Source: Bacteroidetes bacterium UBA1947 (GTDB taxonomy: Bacteria; Bacteroidota; Bacteroidia; Chitinophagales; Chitinophagaceae). Taken from it: a DNA stretch of 64,000 nucleotides. Numbering within the stretch: position 1 is the stretch's first letter; every line of letters starts with the position of its first letter. This document shows, piece by piece, positions 52,864 through 61,396 of the stretch. The stretch covers positions 74,379 through 138,378 of the forward strand of contig DDET01000061.1 of the NCBI GenBank assembly GCA_002336915.1, in the 5' to 3' direction. The position numbers and the translations under genes are program-made. A model generated the notes under the pieces. The model did not search any database and was not told the DNA's origin. It saw only the letters and a program-made list of their open reading frames with translations.

Positions 52864-53955
52864 TTGGATAAGACAGAGAAAATAAAAATACTGTACATAG
52901 ACGATGAAGTGAATAACCTGCATGGGTTTAAAGCATCTTTCAGGTTCGACTATACCATCTTTATCGCTGTGAATGTTACGGAAGCGCTTGCCCACCTGGA
53001 GCAACAGCCGGACATACGTGTTATTCTGTCCGACCAGCGAATGCCTGATAAGACCGGTGTACAGTTCTTTGGCGATATACGCGATAAGTACCCAAGCCCT
53101 GTAAGGATATTAATTACCGGTTACACGGACATTGAGTCGGTGATCGATGCCATTAACCTTGGTAACATATACCGCTATGTAAAGAAGCCCTGGACTGATA
53201 CTGACATTAAGACTGCGATAGACCAGGCCAACCAGTATTACCTCACCAACTCGATGCTGGGCATTAAGAACCGGGAGCTGCAGAAAGCCTATGATGAGCT
53301 GGACAAGTTTGCCTACAGTGTAACGCATGATATGCGCGGCCCTTTGCTCAGTATCCTTGGCGCCATAGATATAGCGCAGGGTATAGATGATATAGCCGAT
53401 ATCAAGGAGATGCTGGGCATGATGGATAAGAGTGTGCAGAAGCTGGATACCTTCATACAAAGCATACACGATTACTACAACCTGAATCGTGGGCAGATGA
53501 AGATCACCGATATTAAATTTGACGAGATAGTTAAAGATCTCAAAGACATTTACGATATTACAGGAAAAACTAATAAGATAGCATTCGAAATAAGTGTTGA
53601 CCAGCAAGAGAATTTCAGGTCGGATGAGATGTCTTTAAGGATCATACTCAATAATTTGCTGTCCAATTCGTTTAAGTACCAGCGTAGAAGCATAGATAAT
53701 AAATATGTAAAGCTGGATATCAAGGTAAGCAACAGTACGGCTCACATCACTGTGCAGGATAATGGCATTGGTATAGATGAGGCGAATGTTAATAAAATAT
53801 TTAACATGTTTTACAGGGCTACTTCCGAAGAAATGGGTTCCGGGTTCGGGCTGTATAATGTAAAAGATGCCATCGGTAAACTGAACGGCGAAATTACCGT
53901 GGATACCAAACTGAATGAAGGCAGTACCTTCAAAGTAACAATACCTACAAAATAA
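52864..53955 (+). CDS. receiver-histidine kinase hybrid (REC-HisKA-HATPase)
   Basis: A 363-residue cytoplasmic protein starting at TTG 52864. The receiver domain (about 5-125) has YIDDE, phosphoacceptor in VILSDQRMPD, and the KKPWTDTD ending. A HisKA box follows, FAYSVTHDMRGPLLSIL (His near 156), then a GHKL ATPase with RIILNNLLSNSFKY, VQDNGIGIDEANV and GSGFGLYNVKDAI. An N-terminal receiver plus kinase suggests phosphotransfer from the 7TMR kinase, then onward to a receiver such as the next gene. It lies 21 bp after the kinase gene. Confidence 0.9.
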   Translation: MDKTEKIKILYIDDEVNNLHGFKASFRFDYTIFIAVNVTEALAHLEQQPDIRVILSDQRMPDKTGVQFFGDIRDKYPSPVRILITGYTDIESVIDAINLGNIYRYVKKPWTDTDIKTAIDQANQYYLTNSMLGIKNRELQKAYDELDKFAYSVTHDMRGPLLSILGAIDIAQGIDDIADIKEMLGMMDKSVQKLDTFIQSIHDYYNLNRGQMKITDIKFDEIVKDLKDIYDITGKTNKIAFEISVDQQENFRSDEMSLRIILNNLLSNSFKYQRRSIDNKYVKLDIKVSNSTAHITVQDNGIGIDEANVNKIFNMFYRATSEEMGSGFGLYNVKDAIGKLNGEITVDTKLNEGSTFKVTIPTK

Positions 53956-53963
53956 ACTGCAGT

Positions 53964-54368
53964 ATGACGCCGGACACGCTAAACTTTATTATAATTGATG
54001 ACAGCAAGCTGGATTGTTTTATTGCTGACAAGATAATCCGTAATACGGGTAAAGCAGGCGATATCAAATCTTTCACTAATGCTGCTACTGCGCTGGAGCA
54101 TATTAAAGAGACCCCTCCTCCAGCAGATGCAAAGACAACGGTTTTGCTGGATATCCAAATGCCTGTAATGAACGGCTTTGAATTTATAGAGGCTTTTGAA
54201 CAATTGCCGGCAGAAATAGTAGGCGGCTATAACGTGTACATGCTTTCCTCTTCCATCAATGAGAACGACCTGAACCGGGTGAAGAATTACCATTCTATCA
54301 AGCAGTTCCTCAATAAGCCGCTCACAAGCAGCGCACTGGCTGCCATACTTGAGGAACAGGCCCAATAA
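53964..54368 (+). CDS. single-domain response regulator (receiver only)
   Basis: A 134-residue receiver: IIIDDSKLDCFIADKI, phosphoacceptor Asp in TTVLLDIQMPVMNGFEF, Ser in YMLSSSINENDL, and Lys in QFLNKPLT. It has no output domain, so it may act through protein contacts or phosphorelay like CheY. It is the last gene of the operon, 8 bp after the hybrid kinase. No strong terminator is visible downstream. Confidence 0.9.
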   Translation: MTPDTLNFIIIDDSKLDCFIADKIIRNTGKAGDIKSFTNAATALEHIKETPPPADAKTTVLLDIQMPVMNGFEFIEAFEQLPAEIVGGYNVYMLSSSINENDLNRVKNYHSIKQFLNKPLTSSALAAILEEQAQ

Positions 54369-54621
54369 GCTGCTATTTCCGGTTTTGAGAAAAATTAGAA
54401 TCGGAAGTGCGTTATCAACATTTTTTCAGATTGTTTTCTGATTGTCAATGTGTTGCATTGGTTACCTAATGTGAATATCGCTTCCGGTTTTTGCCGATTG
54501 ACTTCCGATTTGATTCTACTTGTCTAAGCTCATTTGGTTTCTAAAGAGGTCTTTTTTGACCAACCATTGACTATAGATCGACTATGGTATGACCATAGTG
54601 TGTTATTGTTTCGTAATCCTG

Positions 54622-54720
54622 GCAATGACTATCCATTGACTATGCTGCTACCATGAATTATCTTCAATATGCCGGACAATGATCAACCCTGCAATGACTA
54701 TGAATTGACTATGCTGCCAC
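54622..54720 (+). repeat. 30-bp imperfect direct repeats of GCAATGACTA type
   Basis: GCAATGACTATCCATTGACT at 54622 and GCAATGACTATGAATTGACT at 54691 each continue into TATGCTGC(T/C)AC. A shorter degenerate CCATTGACTATAGATCGACT near 54564 and a CTATGGTATGACCATAG inverted element near 54580 belong to the same family. They lie in the 54369-55140 non-coding stretch. No gene is credible there; an 85-codon frame at 54791-55048 has no recognisable product. Confidence 0.6.
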
Positions 54721-54761
54721 TATCCTTTGACTCCATATCAATCCATCAGCAAGGAGCATAG

Positions 54762-54796
54762 TCCCGGCAGTTCCTTCGCTATCGCCCAGGATGACA
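54762..54796 (+). repeat. dispersed TTCGCTATCGC-CAGGATGACA repeat, copy 1
   Basis: TCCCGGCAGTTCCTTCGCTA followed by TCGCCCAGGATGACA. The same element recurs at 55921 and in broken form at 56108-56183, flanking the outer-membrane protein gene at 55141. Confidence 0.65.
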
Positions 54797-55140
54797 AGCG
54801 TTTTTGCAGTCCCAATGGGATCAACAATATGTCAAAGAACTTCTAAATGCAGCCGAGACTCAGTGCTCAATGCAATGATGCGAAAATGCACCGGCATTTG
54901 GCAAGGTACGCTCGTTAACGAGGCGAATCCAAATAATGATATCCACATTTTCCGGTGGACCCAGACGAAATGGAAACATCACAAAACAAATTTTAACAAG
55001 ATTTTATTATTTGGTACGGCATTTGATATAATCAAGATGGCTATGTGAATAATTGGTCATTGCATTCTCTTGCAGGTATTGACCGGACCCTGTGTACAAT
55101 TTTGTTTTACTTTTTGTTTAACCATAAAAATTGAAATGCA

Positions 55141-55812
55141 ATGAGAAACTACTTATGCACTCTTCTCCTCATGCTCGGTACTGCAGCAGCATCCGGACAA
55201 TCGAAAGAACATCGCCTGGGCCTATCGGTAGGCGGCGGACCACAGAAATACAAGGGCGACCTTGGTGACGGCTTTAAGATCAGCAATCCTAAAAATGATG
55301 TGTGGCGCGGGGCTTTTGTGTTCAATGCCTCTTATTACCTCAGCCGTTCGTTCGATGTTTCTGCTTTCGGTTCGGCCGGCGATTTCGGTTATTGCCAGCC
55401 GGCAGATGTGGCCAATACCCCGGTAGATGATGCTGACCGCTGCGATGGCTGTGTTGGCCGGGTAGGCTTAGGCAATCTAAATTCCCGTTTTGTTTCTTTG
55501 GGTGTATCGGGCAGGTACAAATTTGCTAACGGTTATTTGTTGAAAGAAAATAACCGCTTCAGGCCCTATGTGTTTGCGGGTGTGGCTGTGAACAGGGTGC
55601 TGGACCACATGAAAATGCATTGCGTGAACACGGGAGATTATATGAGCCTGAACGCCGGTGCAGGTGTGAAATACTATATTACCAGTCGAATCAGCGTAGG
55701 TTATCAATTATCTTTCGGTTACTTCACCAGTGATAAAGTAGATGGCATGGTGCATGGCGGAAGCGATATGTACCGGCAGAGCAGCTTGCTGCTGGGTATG
55801 GACCTGTTTTAA
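55141..55812 (+). CDS. outer-membrane beta-barrel protein
   Basis: A 223-residue protein with a signal peptide (about 1-19, ending AAASG). The remainder alternates amphipathic strands (AFVFNASYYLSRSFDVSAFG, NRFRPYVFAGVAVNRVLD, YYITSRISVGYQLSFGYF) and ends in an aromatic-hydrophobic strand (SSLLLGMDLF), as expected for an eight-stranded OmpA/OmpW-like barrel. There is no peptidoglycan-binding domain. It stands alone, flanked by repeat elements, with a clear terminator behind it. Four Cys residues around 95-110 may form extracellular disulfides. Confidence 0.83.
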   Translation: MRNYLCTLLLMLGTAAASGQSKEHRLGLSVGGGPQKYKGDLGDGFKISNPKNDVWRGAFVFNASYYLSRSFDVSAFGSAGDFGYCQPADVANTPVDDADRCDGCVGRVGLGNLNSRFVSLGVSGRYKFANGYLLKENNRFRPYVFAGVAVNRVLDHMKMHCVNTGDYMSLNAGAGVKYYITSRISVGYQLSFGYFTSDKVDGMVHGGSDMYRQSSLLLGMDLF

Positions 55813-55835
55813 AAATATTAGGGTATGTTGTTCAC

Positions 55836-55871
55836 CAGGGTTTAAGCTCTCGATAAGAGGCTTAAACCCTG
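55836..55871 (+). terminator. intrinsic terminator of the outer-membrane protein gene
   Basis: CAGGGTTTAAGC and GCTTAAACCCTG form a perfect 12-bp stem, followed by ATGAATTTTG. It lies 24 nt after the stop codon. Confidence 0.85.
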
Positions 55872-55920
55872 ATGAATTTTGTGAGAGATAGCTTCATTGC
55901 TAATTATCGACACTAGTCTA

Positions 55921-56183
55921 CTTCCCGGCGGTTCCTTCGCTATCGCTCAGGATGACAGATTGGGAGGCCCTGATCTGGTGTAGTGCTAGTCTCGGCATGT
56001 CATGGTTCGACAGGGCTCACCATGACAGTGGTTCGATCGGGCCCAGCATAACAGTGGTTGTATATGACTGTTTGAAGCATTGGGTTCCAGTCATCAACAA
56101 TCGTTCGCTTCCCGGCGGTTCCTTAGTTATTCGCTATCGCTCATGAGATCGCTTTGCTAAGTTCGCTACCGCTCAGGATGACA
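55921..56183 (+). repeat. dispersed GGTTCCTTCGCTATCGCTCA repeat, copies 2 and 3
   Basis: CTTCCCGGCGGTTCCTTCGC begins at 55921 and continues TATCGCTCAGGATGACA. A related copy begins at 56108 and is interrupted by ATGAGATCGCTTTGC before a final GCTCAGGATGACAG at about 56170-56184. Between them lie short CATGACAGTGGTTCGA-type echoes (about 56000-56055). The 55872-56199 stretch is otherwise empty. Confidence 0.6.
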
Positions 56184-56199
56184 GGAAAAAAAGAGACAA

Positions 56200-57582
56200 C
56201 TAAAGAGACCTTAAGAATTTGATAACTGCCTGGCGGTCTGTCTTAGTTAGTTTGGTAAAATTTGTCTTTGCGTTTTCGGCTTCGCCACCGTGCCACAGGA
56301 TCGCTTCTTCAATTGTTCTTGCGCGGCCATCGTGCAGGTAGTAAGGAGTGCCATTGGTTTTTTCGAAAAGCCCGATGCCCCATAATGGTGCAGTGCGCCA
56401 TTCTTTTCCGTTGGCCAGGTAGTCGTCATATCCATCTGCGAGACCATCGCCCATATCGTGCAGCAGCAGGTCGGTATATGGGTTAATGCGCTGGTTTGAG
56501 AGTGCGGGTACTGCGATATCCAGGCCGGTGCGTATAGCAGTTCTATGACAGCCGCCGCAGTTCAGCTGGGCAAAAACAGCTTCTCCTCTTTTTACTTCTA
56601 TATCCGCTACATCGCGCCTGGCAGGTACAGCCAATGTCTTTACATAAAAGGCAACAGCATTCAATGTACTGTCGGGCAGGTCATATTTATCAGCGCTTAT
56701 CCCGATACTTTGCGGCTGTCCCCATGATGCTTCGTGTGTGCGTATCATGCTGGTTACACCCATGTCCTGCTGGTAGGCTGTAGCCACCTGTACTTTAATG
56801 GTGGATGTGTTTGCCTTGAGCCCGAAGCGTCCTATTTCTTTCCGGTTGGTTTGCGGGTTGAAAACATAGTTTGCATGACCCTTAATACCATCGCCATCGC
56901 GATCGGCAGGGTCTTCGAAGGACAGGAGCGTGCTTTCGGGTATATTCTCCAGCAGTCCCAGTCCGAAAACAGGTGGGGCGAGACGAGGCGATAGATAGTA
57001 AGTGCCTGCCATGGCCTTGTAGGCATTCTTCATGGTATAGAAGGGCCTTCTCAGGTTTACCGTTGAGCCATCGGGATATGTAAATGGGGACTCCACATAA
57101 CTTATATCCATATTGGCCTCGGCCTGTATGCCAAAAAGCCCCTGGTCCTGTATCTGCCCGCCGTAGCCATCCATGCCTTGCGGCCCACCGTGCTCATCGC
57201 GCATGCCATTGCTGATGCGGAACAATAAGGATGAGGTTGCGGTGCCGGCAGTTGGCGTGCCCTTACCATCGTTATGATGGCAGGATACACAAGATACATT
57301 GTTGAATATGGGACCGAGGCCTCCGAATACGGGTGCCGGTGCGGATACAAATGTCTGCTCGAAGCCCACATCACCCAGCTCATGAGCCGCGAGATCATTG
57401 CCTGACAGGCCGTTCAGCTCATGTGTGAAGGCTTTGGAGCTTGCATCAAATACAGTAGCCAGCCCTCCACTGAGGCGGCTATCATAGCCTTCTTCAGTAA
57501 AGGTCTGTGCCTTGCGGCACATGCTGCACATGGTAACAACTGCGAGTATACAAATGATGACCGGTAACTTCCTGCTCCTCAA
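56200..57582 (-). CDS. di-haem c-type oxidoreductase (DHOR/thiol oxidoreductase-like)
   Basis: A 460-residue exported protein with a lipoprotein-like N-terminus (Cys in TMCSMC near residue 19-22). Two haem c sites are visible: CVSCH at 98-102 and CGGCH at 342-346. The pattern DGDGIKGHANYVFNP and LHDMGDGLADGYDDYL matches the DUF1111 di-haem oxidoreductase family that often accompanies imelysins. It probably moves electrons in the periplasm, perhaps for iron reduction. It is the last gene of the four-gene operon, 12 bp after imelysin. Confidence 0.9.
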   Translation of the reverse strand: MRSRKLPVIICILAVVTMCSMCRKAQTFTEEGYDSRLSGGLATVFDASSKAFTHELNGLSGNDLAAHELGDVGFEQTFVSAPAPVFGGLGPIFNNVSCVSCHHNDGKGTPTAGTATSSLLFRISNGMRDEHGGPQGMDGYGGQIQDQGLFGIQAEANMDISYVESPFTYPDGSTVNLRRPFYTMKNAYKAMAGTYYLSPRLAPPVFGLGLLENIPESTLLSFEDPADRDGDGIKGHANYVFNPQTNRKEIGRFGLKANTSTIKVQVATAYQQDMGVTSMIRTHEASWGQPQSIGISADKYDLPDSTLNAVAFYVKTLAVPARRDVADIEVKRGEAVFAQLNCGGCHRTAIRTGLDIAVPALSNQRINPYTDLLLHDMGDGLADGYDDYLANGKEWRTAPLWGIGLFEKTNGTPYYLHDGRARTIEEAILWHGGEAENAKTNFTKLTKTDRQAVIKFLRSL

Positions 57583-57594
57583 TTTTCTGAAAAT

Positions 57595-58668
57595 TTAGTC
57601 CGTAATATATTGTTGTACAAAAGTGGTAAGGTCTCCCTCCAGGGTGGTTTTTAAAGTGCCCAATGCGTCCATTGTGGCCTGTACCTGTGTACGCTGGCTG
57701 AAGATAGCCTGGCCGTATGGCAGGGTGATATTGTTGAAGGAGTTTATTGCTGCATTTATTTGTGCTTGTATCCTGTTATCAAGGTCTTTGTTTTTTGAGG
57801 CAACAAGATAGCTCAGACCTTTGCCTTCGCTCTTGCCCATGTATACATTTTTGAGGCCTACTACGTTGTTCTTAAAGTCCACAGCAGAATTGCCCGAGTA
57901 CGGCGACTCAACGATGTTTGAATCGGCAAAGGATATATTAGCGCCAAATGGCTCCAGCATTTTGCCTTCTGCTACCTCTCCGCAAATTCCTGCCATAGCA
58001 CCTACTATAGCCAGGTATACTTCCTGCCTTTTTGCGTACTTGTCACTGCCATTGCCTGCCTTAGTTACTTTTTCACTAAACTTACCTGTGCCCACCCAGC
58101 TATCATACAATGCATTGCAGGTGGTTTTCAGGTCGGTGGCGAGGCTTATCATATACAATTTCTGACGTGCGGTAATAGAAGCCGCTGTGCGCGTACCACC
58201 TACTCCAAAGATGATGTACTCAATAGGGTGGAAGCCACGGAGGGATAAAGTGAAACCCTGCACATCGCTAACCGTGAGGCTATTTGCACTCGCCAGTAAG
58301 GAGTCCATTTGATGATAGTCTGTAGGCCACGTATCCATATTAGGATCGTAGTCGTTATCTTCTACCGGGCCAAAAAGAAAACCTTCACATTGTTCCCATG
58401 TGGTGCGAAGGTCTTTCCATGCAGCACGGGCAGCGGTGAGCTTGTCTTCGCTGGTATTGGTGTTCAGTTCATTGAGCGATGTGTACAGTATATCAGCTTT
58501 GCTTTGCAGATCGCTATAGCCCGGGACAGCAACCTTATTTGTAAAGTCATTTAAAACGGTCTGTTCCATTTCGGTAAATGGCACTTCTGTCGTCTTTGTA
58601 TCATCTTTTTTCTTGCAGGCTGTGAACAAGATCGTTGCAGCCAGGAATGTGACTATTAGTTTATTCAT
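57595..58668 (-). CDS. imelysin family lipoprotein
   Basis: A 357-residue lipoprotein (lipobox LFTACK, Cys18). The imelysin fold is helical with the signature GxHxxE visible as GFHPIEYIIFG near residue 141. Despite the peptidase M75 name, these proteins are mostly iron-regulated envelope proteins of the EfeO/IrpA/ICMP type. It lies between the Rieske gene and the di-haem oxidoreductase gene, fitting an iron-handling module. Confidence 0.92.
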   Translation of the reverse strand: MNKLIVTFLAATILFTACKKKDDTKTTEVPFTEMEQTVLNDFTNKVAVPGYSDLQSKADILYTSLNELNTNTSEDKLTAARAAWKDLRTTWEQCEGFLFGPVEDNDYDPNMDTWPTDYHQMDSLLASANSLTVSDVQGFTLSLRGFHPIEYIIFGVGGTRTAASITARQKLYMISLATDLKTTCNALYDSWVGTGKFSEKVTKAGNGSDKYAKRQEVYLAIVGAMAGICGEVAEGKMLEPFGANISFADSNIVESPYSGNSAVDFKNNVVGLKNVYMGKSEGKGLSYLVASKNKDLDNRIQAQINAAINSFNNITLPYGQAIFSQRTQVQATMDALGTLKTTLEGDLTTFVQQYITD

Positions 58669-58682
58669 GTTGATCCGGAATT

Positions 58683-59111
58683 TTAAAGTGTTATGACCAG
58701 GTTTTCTTTTTCTACTGTTACTGTATATTTTTTGAGTGCTTGTTCAGCAGGTCCTTTTTTTACATTGCCTTCGCTATCAAATTCGCTTCCGTGCAGGCTG
58801 CAGCGGTAACCATTGCCACTTGCGGTCAACTGGTTGTCCATATGCGTGCAGCGCATCAGTATGGCGCTATAAGTTTTATCTTCGTGTTGCTGTACTGCTA
58901 TATCATACATCTGGCCTTTGGCCCGTACAAAATGTATCTTGCCGGTCTCGAATAAAGACAAGGGGACATCTATCTTATTATTTTTTGCCTCTGTTTTGAA
59001 CACAGCAGTTTTCTGCACGGTTCCGCAGCTCTCCAGCATGGGCAGCAACATACCTGCTGCACCCAGCAGGCAAAACGAACAACCGGTTTTTATGAATTTC
59101 CTGCGTTCCAT
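58683..59111 (-). CDS. Rieske [2Fe-2S] protein
   Basis: A 142-residue exported ferredoxin-like protein. The N-terminus MERRKFIKTG followed by a hydrophobic, Cys-containing stretch suggests a Tat signal and possible lipidation. The Rieske site is C88-T-H90 and C104-S-L-H107, the correct C-x-H...C-x2-H spacing. It could pass electrons between the di-haem protein and another partner. Its start overlaps the porin stop by one base (TAATG) and the imelysin gene starts 14 bp downstream. Confidence 0.9.
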   Translation of the reverse strand: MERRKFIKTGCSFCLLGAAGMLLPMLESCGTVQKTAVFKTEAKNNKIDVPLSLFETGKIHFVRAKGQMYDIAVQQHEDKTYSAILMRCTHMDNQLTASGNGYRCSLHGSEFDSEGNVKKGPAEQALKKYTVTVEKENLVITL

Positions 59112-60343
59112 TAGAATGAGTAGCCGATACCAATGTTCAGGAAAGTGTTGCTGTTCTTATATGGCAATGCATTGGGCGCAGGGTTGATAACCAATGCGGG
59201 ATTTGCATCGCCTGTGTTGGCAAGGCGCACGTCGGCTTTTATTACCACGTTGGGGATCGGCAGGTAGCTAAAGCCCGCTATTAAATGCGATTGCTTTAAG
59301 GTACCGTCTGTAATAGCACTTTCGGAAGGTATAGATGCGTTGAGGTCCATCAGCTCGTAACGGGCGAAAAGCACCAGCTGGTGTTGTTTGTGCATAGAAT
59401 AAAGCAGATCATAGCCTAGTTCCGCATATGCACCATACATGTTGCTTGCTATATTGTGGTCATAGGCTTTGTTTACTGTATTGGCTTCCGGGTAGCTTAT
59501 GTATGTGCCTAATACTTTTGCCGAGATACCTTTAGCAGCGTACTGCACATCTGCTTCGCCGAGGTATACGGGAGTGCCAAATGCTCCGCTGTTTAAGCCA
59601 AGGCTGTCGGCACCGCGATGGCCAAGCCCGACGGTGCCACCCATGTAGCCAGACGCCTGGAGCTTGAAATTGCCGACATTGTACTGTACTGCTGCAGTAA
59701 GGGCAAGATTGTTAGCCGATGCCAATCCTCCTTCTGCCCGGCCACCGCGAATGCCCGTACCATGTTCGAAGCCTTCGGAATTCAATCCATTGACCAGAGA
59801 CACACAGTAATTAAGCGGGGCGCTGTTCAGCGAACCATAGAAACCAATACCCAGTTCCCGCCATGTAGCAGGTATGACCATCTGCTCCACAAGGGGGCGT
59901 TCTACGCCGTTAAAATTAACGGGCAAGTGATTTTCGTTCAATATGCCAATGCGGGGGATAAACAAGCCGGCGACGATATAATGACGGGGACTAAAGCTGA
60001 ATTTGAGGAAAGCCTGCTCCATAGCTATTTCGCCATCGGGCTTATCACCGGCCACAATTGCATTCTCGATCTCCAGCTCCGAAAAGAATGATATCTTATC
60101 ATTGAACCTATGGCCTACAAAAAGCACGGCCCTGTCGAGCGTAGCCACCGAATGCTGGAAATTGAAATCGTGCTGGTAGGAAGCACTGCCATAACCGGAA
60201 ATGACGGTTTTCTTAAATGATATGGCACCACTGGCCAGTGAGTCCTCATTTGTTAATATTTGTTGCTGTGCCGGCGTCCTGTACTGCGCGTTAGCAAGCG
60301 AACTTAGCGTACACAAGACTGCTATAGTATAATATTTCTTCAT
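59111..60343 (-). CDS. porin-like outer-membrane protein of the imelysin operon
   Basis: A 410-residue protein starting MKKYYTIAVLCTLSSLANA, a clear signal peptide; the 29 residues upstream in frame are ignored. It consists of alternating amphipathic strands (YIVAGLFIPRIGILNENHLP, LGIGFYGSLNSAPLNYCVSL and more) and ends in the outer-membrane signature LNIGIGYSF. The pattern resembles phosphate-selective or OprP/OprO-type and other 16-strand porins. As the first gene of the operon it may bring a substrate, perhaps an iron complex, to the periplasm. Confidence 0.85.
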   Translation of the reverse strand: MKKYYTIAVLCTLSSLANAQYRTPAQQQILTNEDSLASGAISFKKTVISGYGSASYQHDFNFQHSVATLDRAVLFVGHRFNDKISFFSELEIENAIVAGDKPDGEIAMEQAFLKFSFSPRHYIVAGLFIPRIGILNENHLPVNFNGVERPLVEQMVIPATWRELGIGFYGSLNSAPLNYCVSLVNGLNSEGFEHGTGIRGGRAEGGLASANNLALTAAVQYNVGNFKLQASGYMGGTVGLGHRGADSLGLNSGAFGTPVYLGEADVQYAAKGISAKVLGTYISYPEANTVNKAYDHNIASNMYGAYAELGYDLLYSMHKQHQLVLFARYELMDLNASIPSESAITDGTLKQSHLIAGFSYLPIPNVVIKADVRLANTGDANPALVINPAPNALPYKNSNTFLNIGIGYSF

Positions 60344-60504
60344 GTTTAATTGGATCGCGAGCTGCAAAAGAATTGCATATTGCGATGATGCACTTTCAAA
60401 ATGCGGAAAAATTGTTTTAATAATCCGCAATGATTAGGTGTTCAAAGGCCGTGAAAGGGGGGGCAGGCAGACCTGATATGAAGAAGATGAGGTAGCAGCG
60501 ATAC

Positions 60505-61383
60505 TTACCTAATGGGTACGACCTTGTAACCTTCTTTCCGGAGGAGGTTTATTACACCATTGTCGCCATATAGATGACCGGCACCAACTGCGAAGAAGAC
60601 AGATTTCTGGTCCATTTTATCTTCCATGCGCTCTATCCACTTTTTGTTCCTGTCGTCCAGGAAGCCTGCGAGGTCGATGGGAGATTCACCGGAATTGTTT
60701 ATTAATTTATAAAGTGCGGGGAGGTCTTGCCGTTTGTATGCGCTCACCAGGTTCCTATATTCCCCGTTGTCCTTTTCTTTACCCGTTACCACATCCATTA
60801 TTTCCTTTATTACCGTATCGGCAGGGAGGTTGTCGAAGAGTTCTATTTGTTCTTCGGGCTGTTCGAGGCCTTGTATTTCTTTCTTTTCTTTTTTGGCCTG
60901 GGCCATTATTTTCTCTTCGTATGAGATGGGGTTGTCGCAGTCGCTGGTTTTGGTAGTGAACATGCTTTGAAGGGCGGCGGGTTTCATATTCCGAAAGAGC
61001 GATATGTTCATGCCGAGGGTGTCACGGACGTAGGCCTCCACGAGCTTGTACTGTTCTGGCGTAAAATAGTCTTCCAGTGTCTTGCCGCTATTGTCCATCA
61101 GCCCTGTGGCGGCCTTCATCATTACACTGGGGTCGTCCATATCCATCTCGAAGCAGACCTCTTTGCTTTTTTTCAGGCATTCCTTCATTTTGTCGGTCCA
61201 CACATAATCGGAGGGGCAAATAAGGTGGATGGTGCCGAAAAGGTAGGATGATGTTTTCATATCCTTACCGCTGATGCGCCATAGCAGCGACTTATTATTT
61301 TGCACTTTTTGCTGCGCCTTACTAATGAAAGTAGTAAGGACGGCAAGCAAGGTGATGCAAAACAGGCGAATGGCTTTCATCAT
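60505..61383 (-). CDS. TraB/GumN family protein
   Basis: A 292-residue exported protein with a signal peptide (about 1-23). The TraB/GumN motifs are visible: YLFGTIHLIC at the N-terminus (GxxH) and FFAVGAGHLYGDNGVINLL near the C-terminus. Family members are predicted metal-dependent membrane proteases (TIKI-like). The helical middle part (about 110-240) is typical. It lies in the same direction as, and 13 bp downstream of, the ZIP transporter gene, so the two may be cotranscribed. Confidence 0.87.
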   Translation of the reverse strand: MMKAIRLFCITLLAVLTTFISKAQQKVQNNKSLLWRISGKDMKTSSYLFGTIHLICPSDYVWTDKMKECLKKSKEVCFEMDMDDPSVMMKAATGLMDNSGKTLEDYFTPEQYKLVEAYVRDTLGMNISLFRNMKPAALQSMFTTKTSDCDNPISYEEKIMAQAKKEKKEIQGLEQPEEQIELFDNLPADTVIKEIMDVVTGKEKDNGEYRNLVSAYKRQDLPALYKLINNSGESPIDLAGFLDDRNKKWIERMEDKMDQKSVFFAVGAGHLYGDNGVINLLRKEGYKVVPIR

Positions 61384-61396
61384 TTTATAAAGATAG

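Noticed and set aside
54791..55048. 85-codon frame between the receiver gene and the outer-membrane protein gene
   Set aside because: It begins inside a dispersed repeat, has an implausible Cys/Met/Trp-rich composition and no recognisable domain.
54369..55140. CRISPR-like array from the repeated GACTATG units
   Set aside because: The units are few, degenerate and irregularly spaced, and no cas genes are present.
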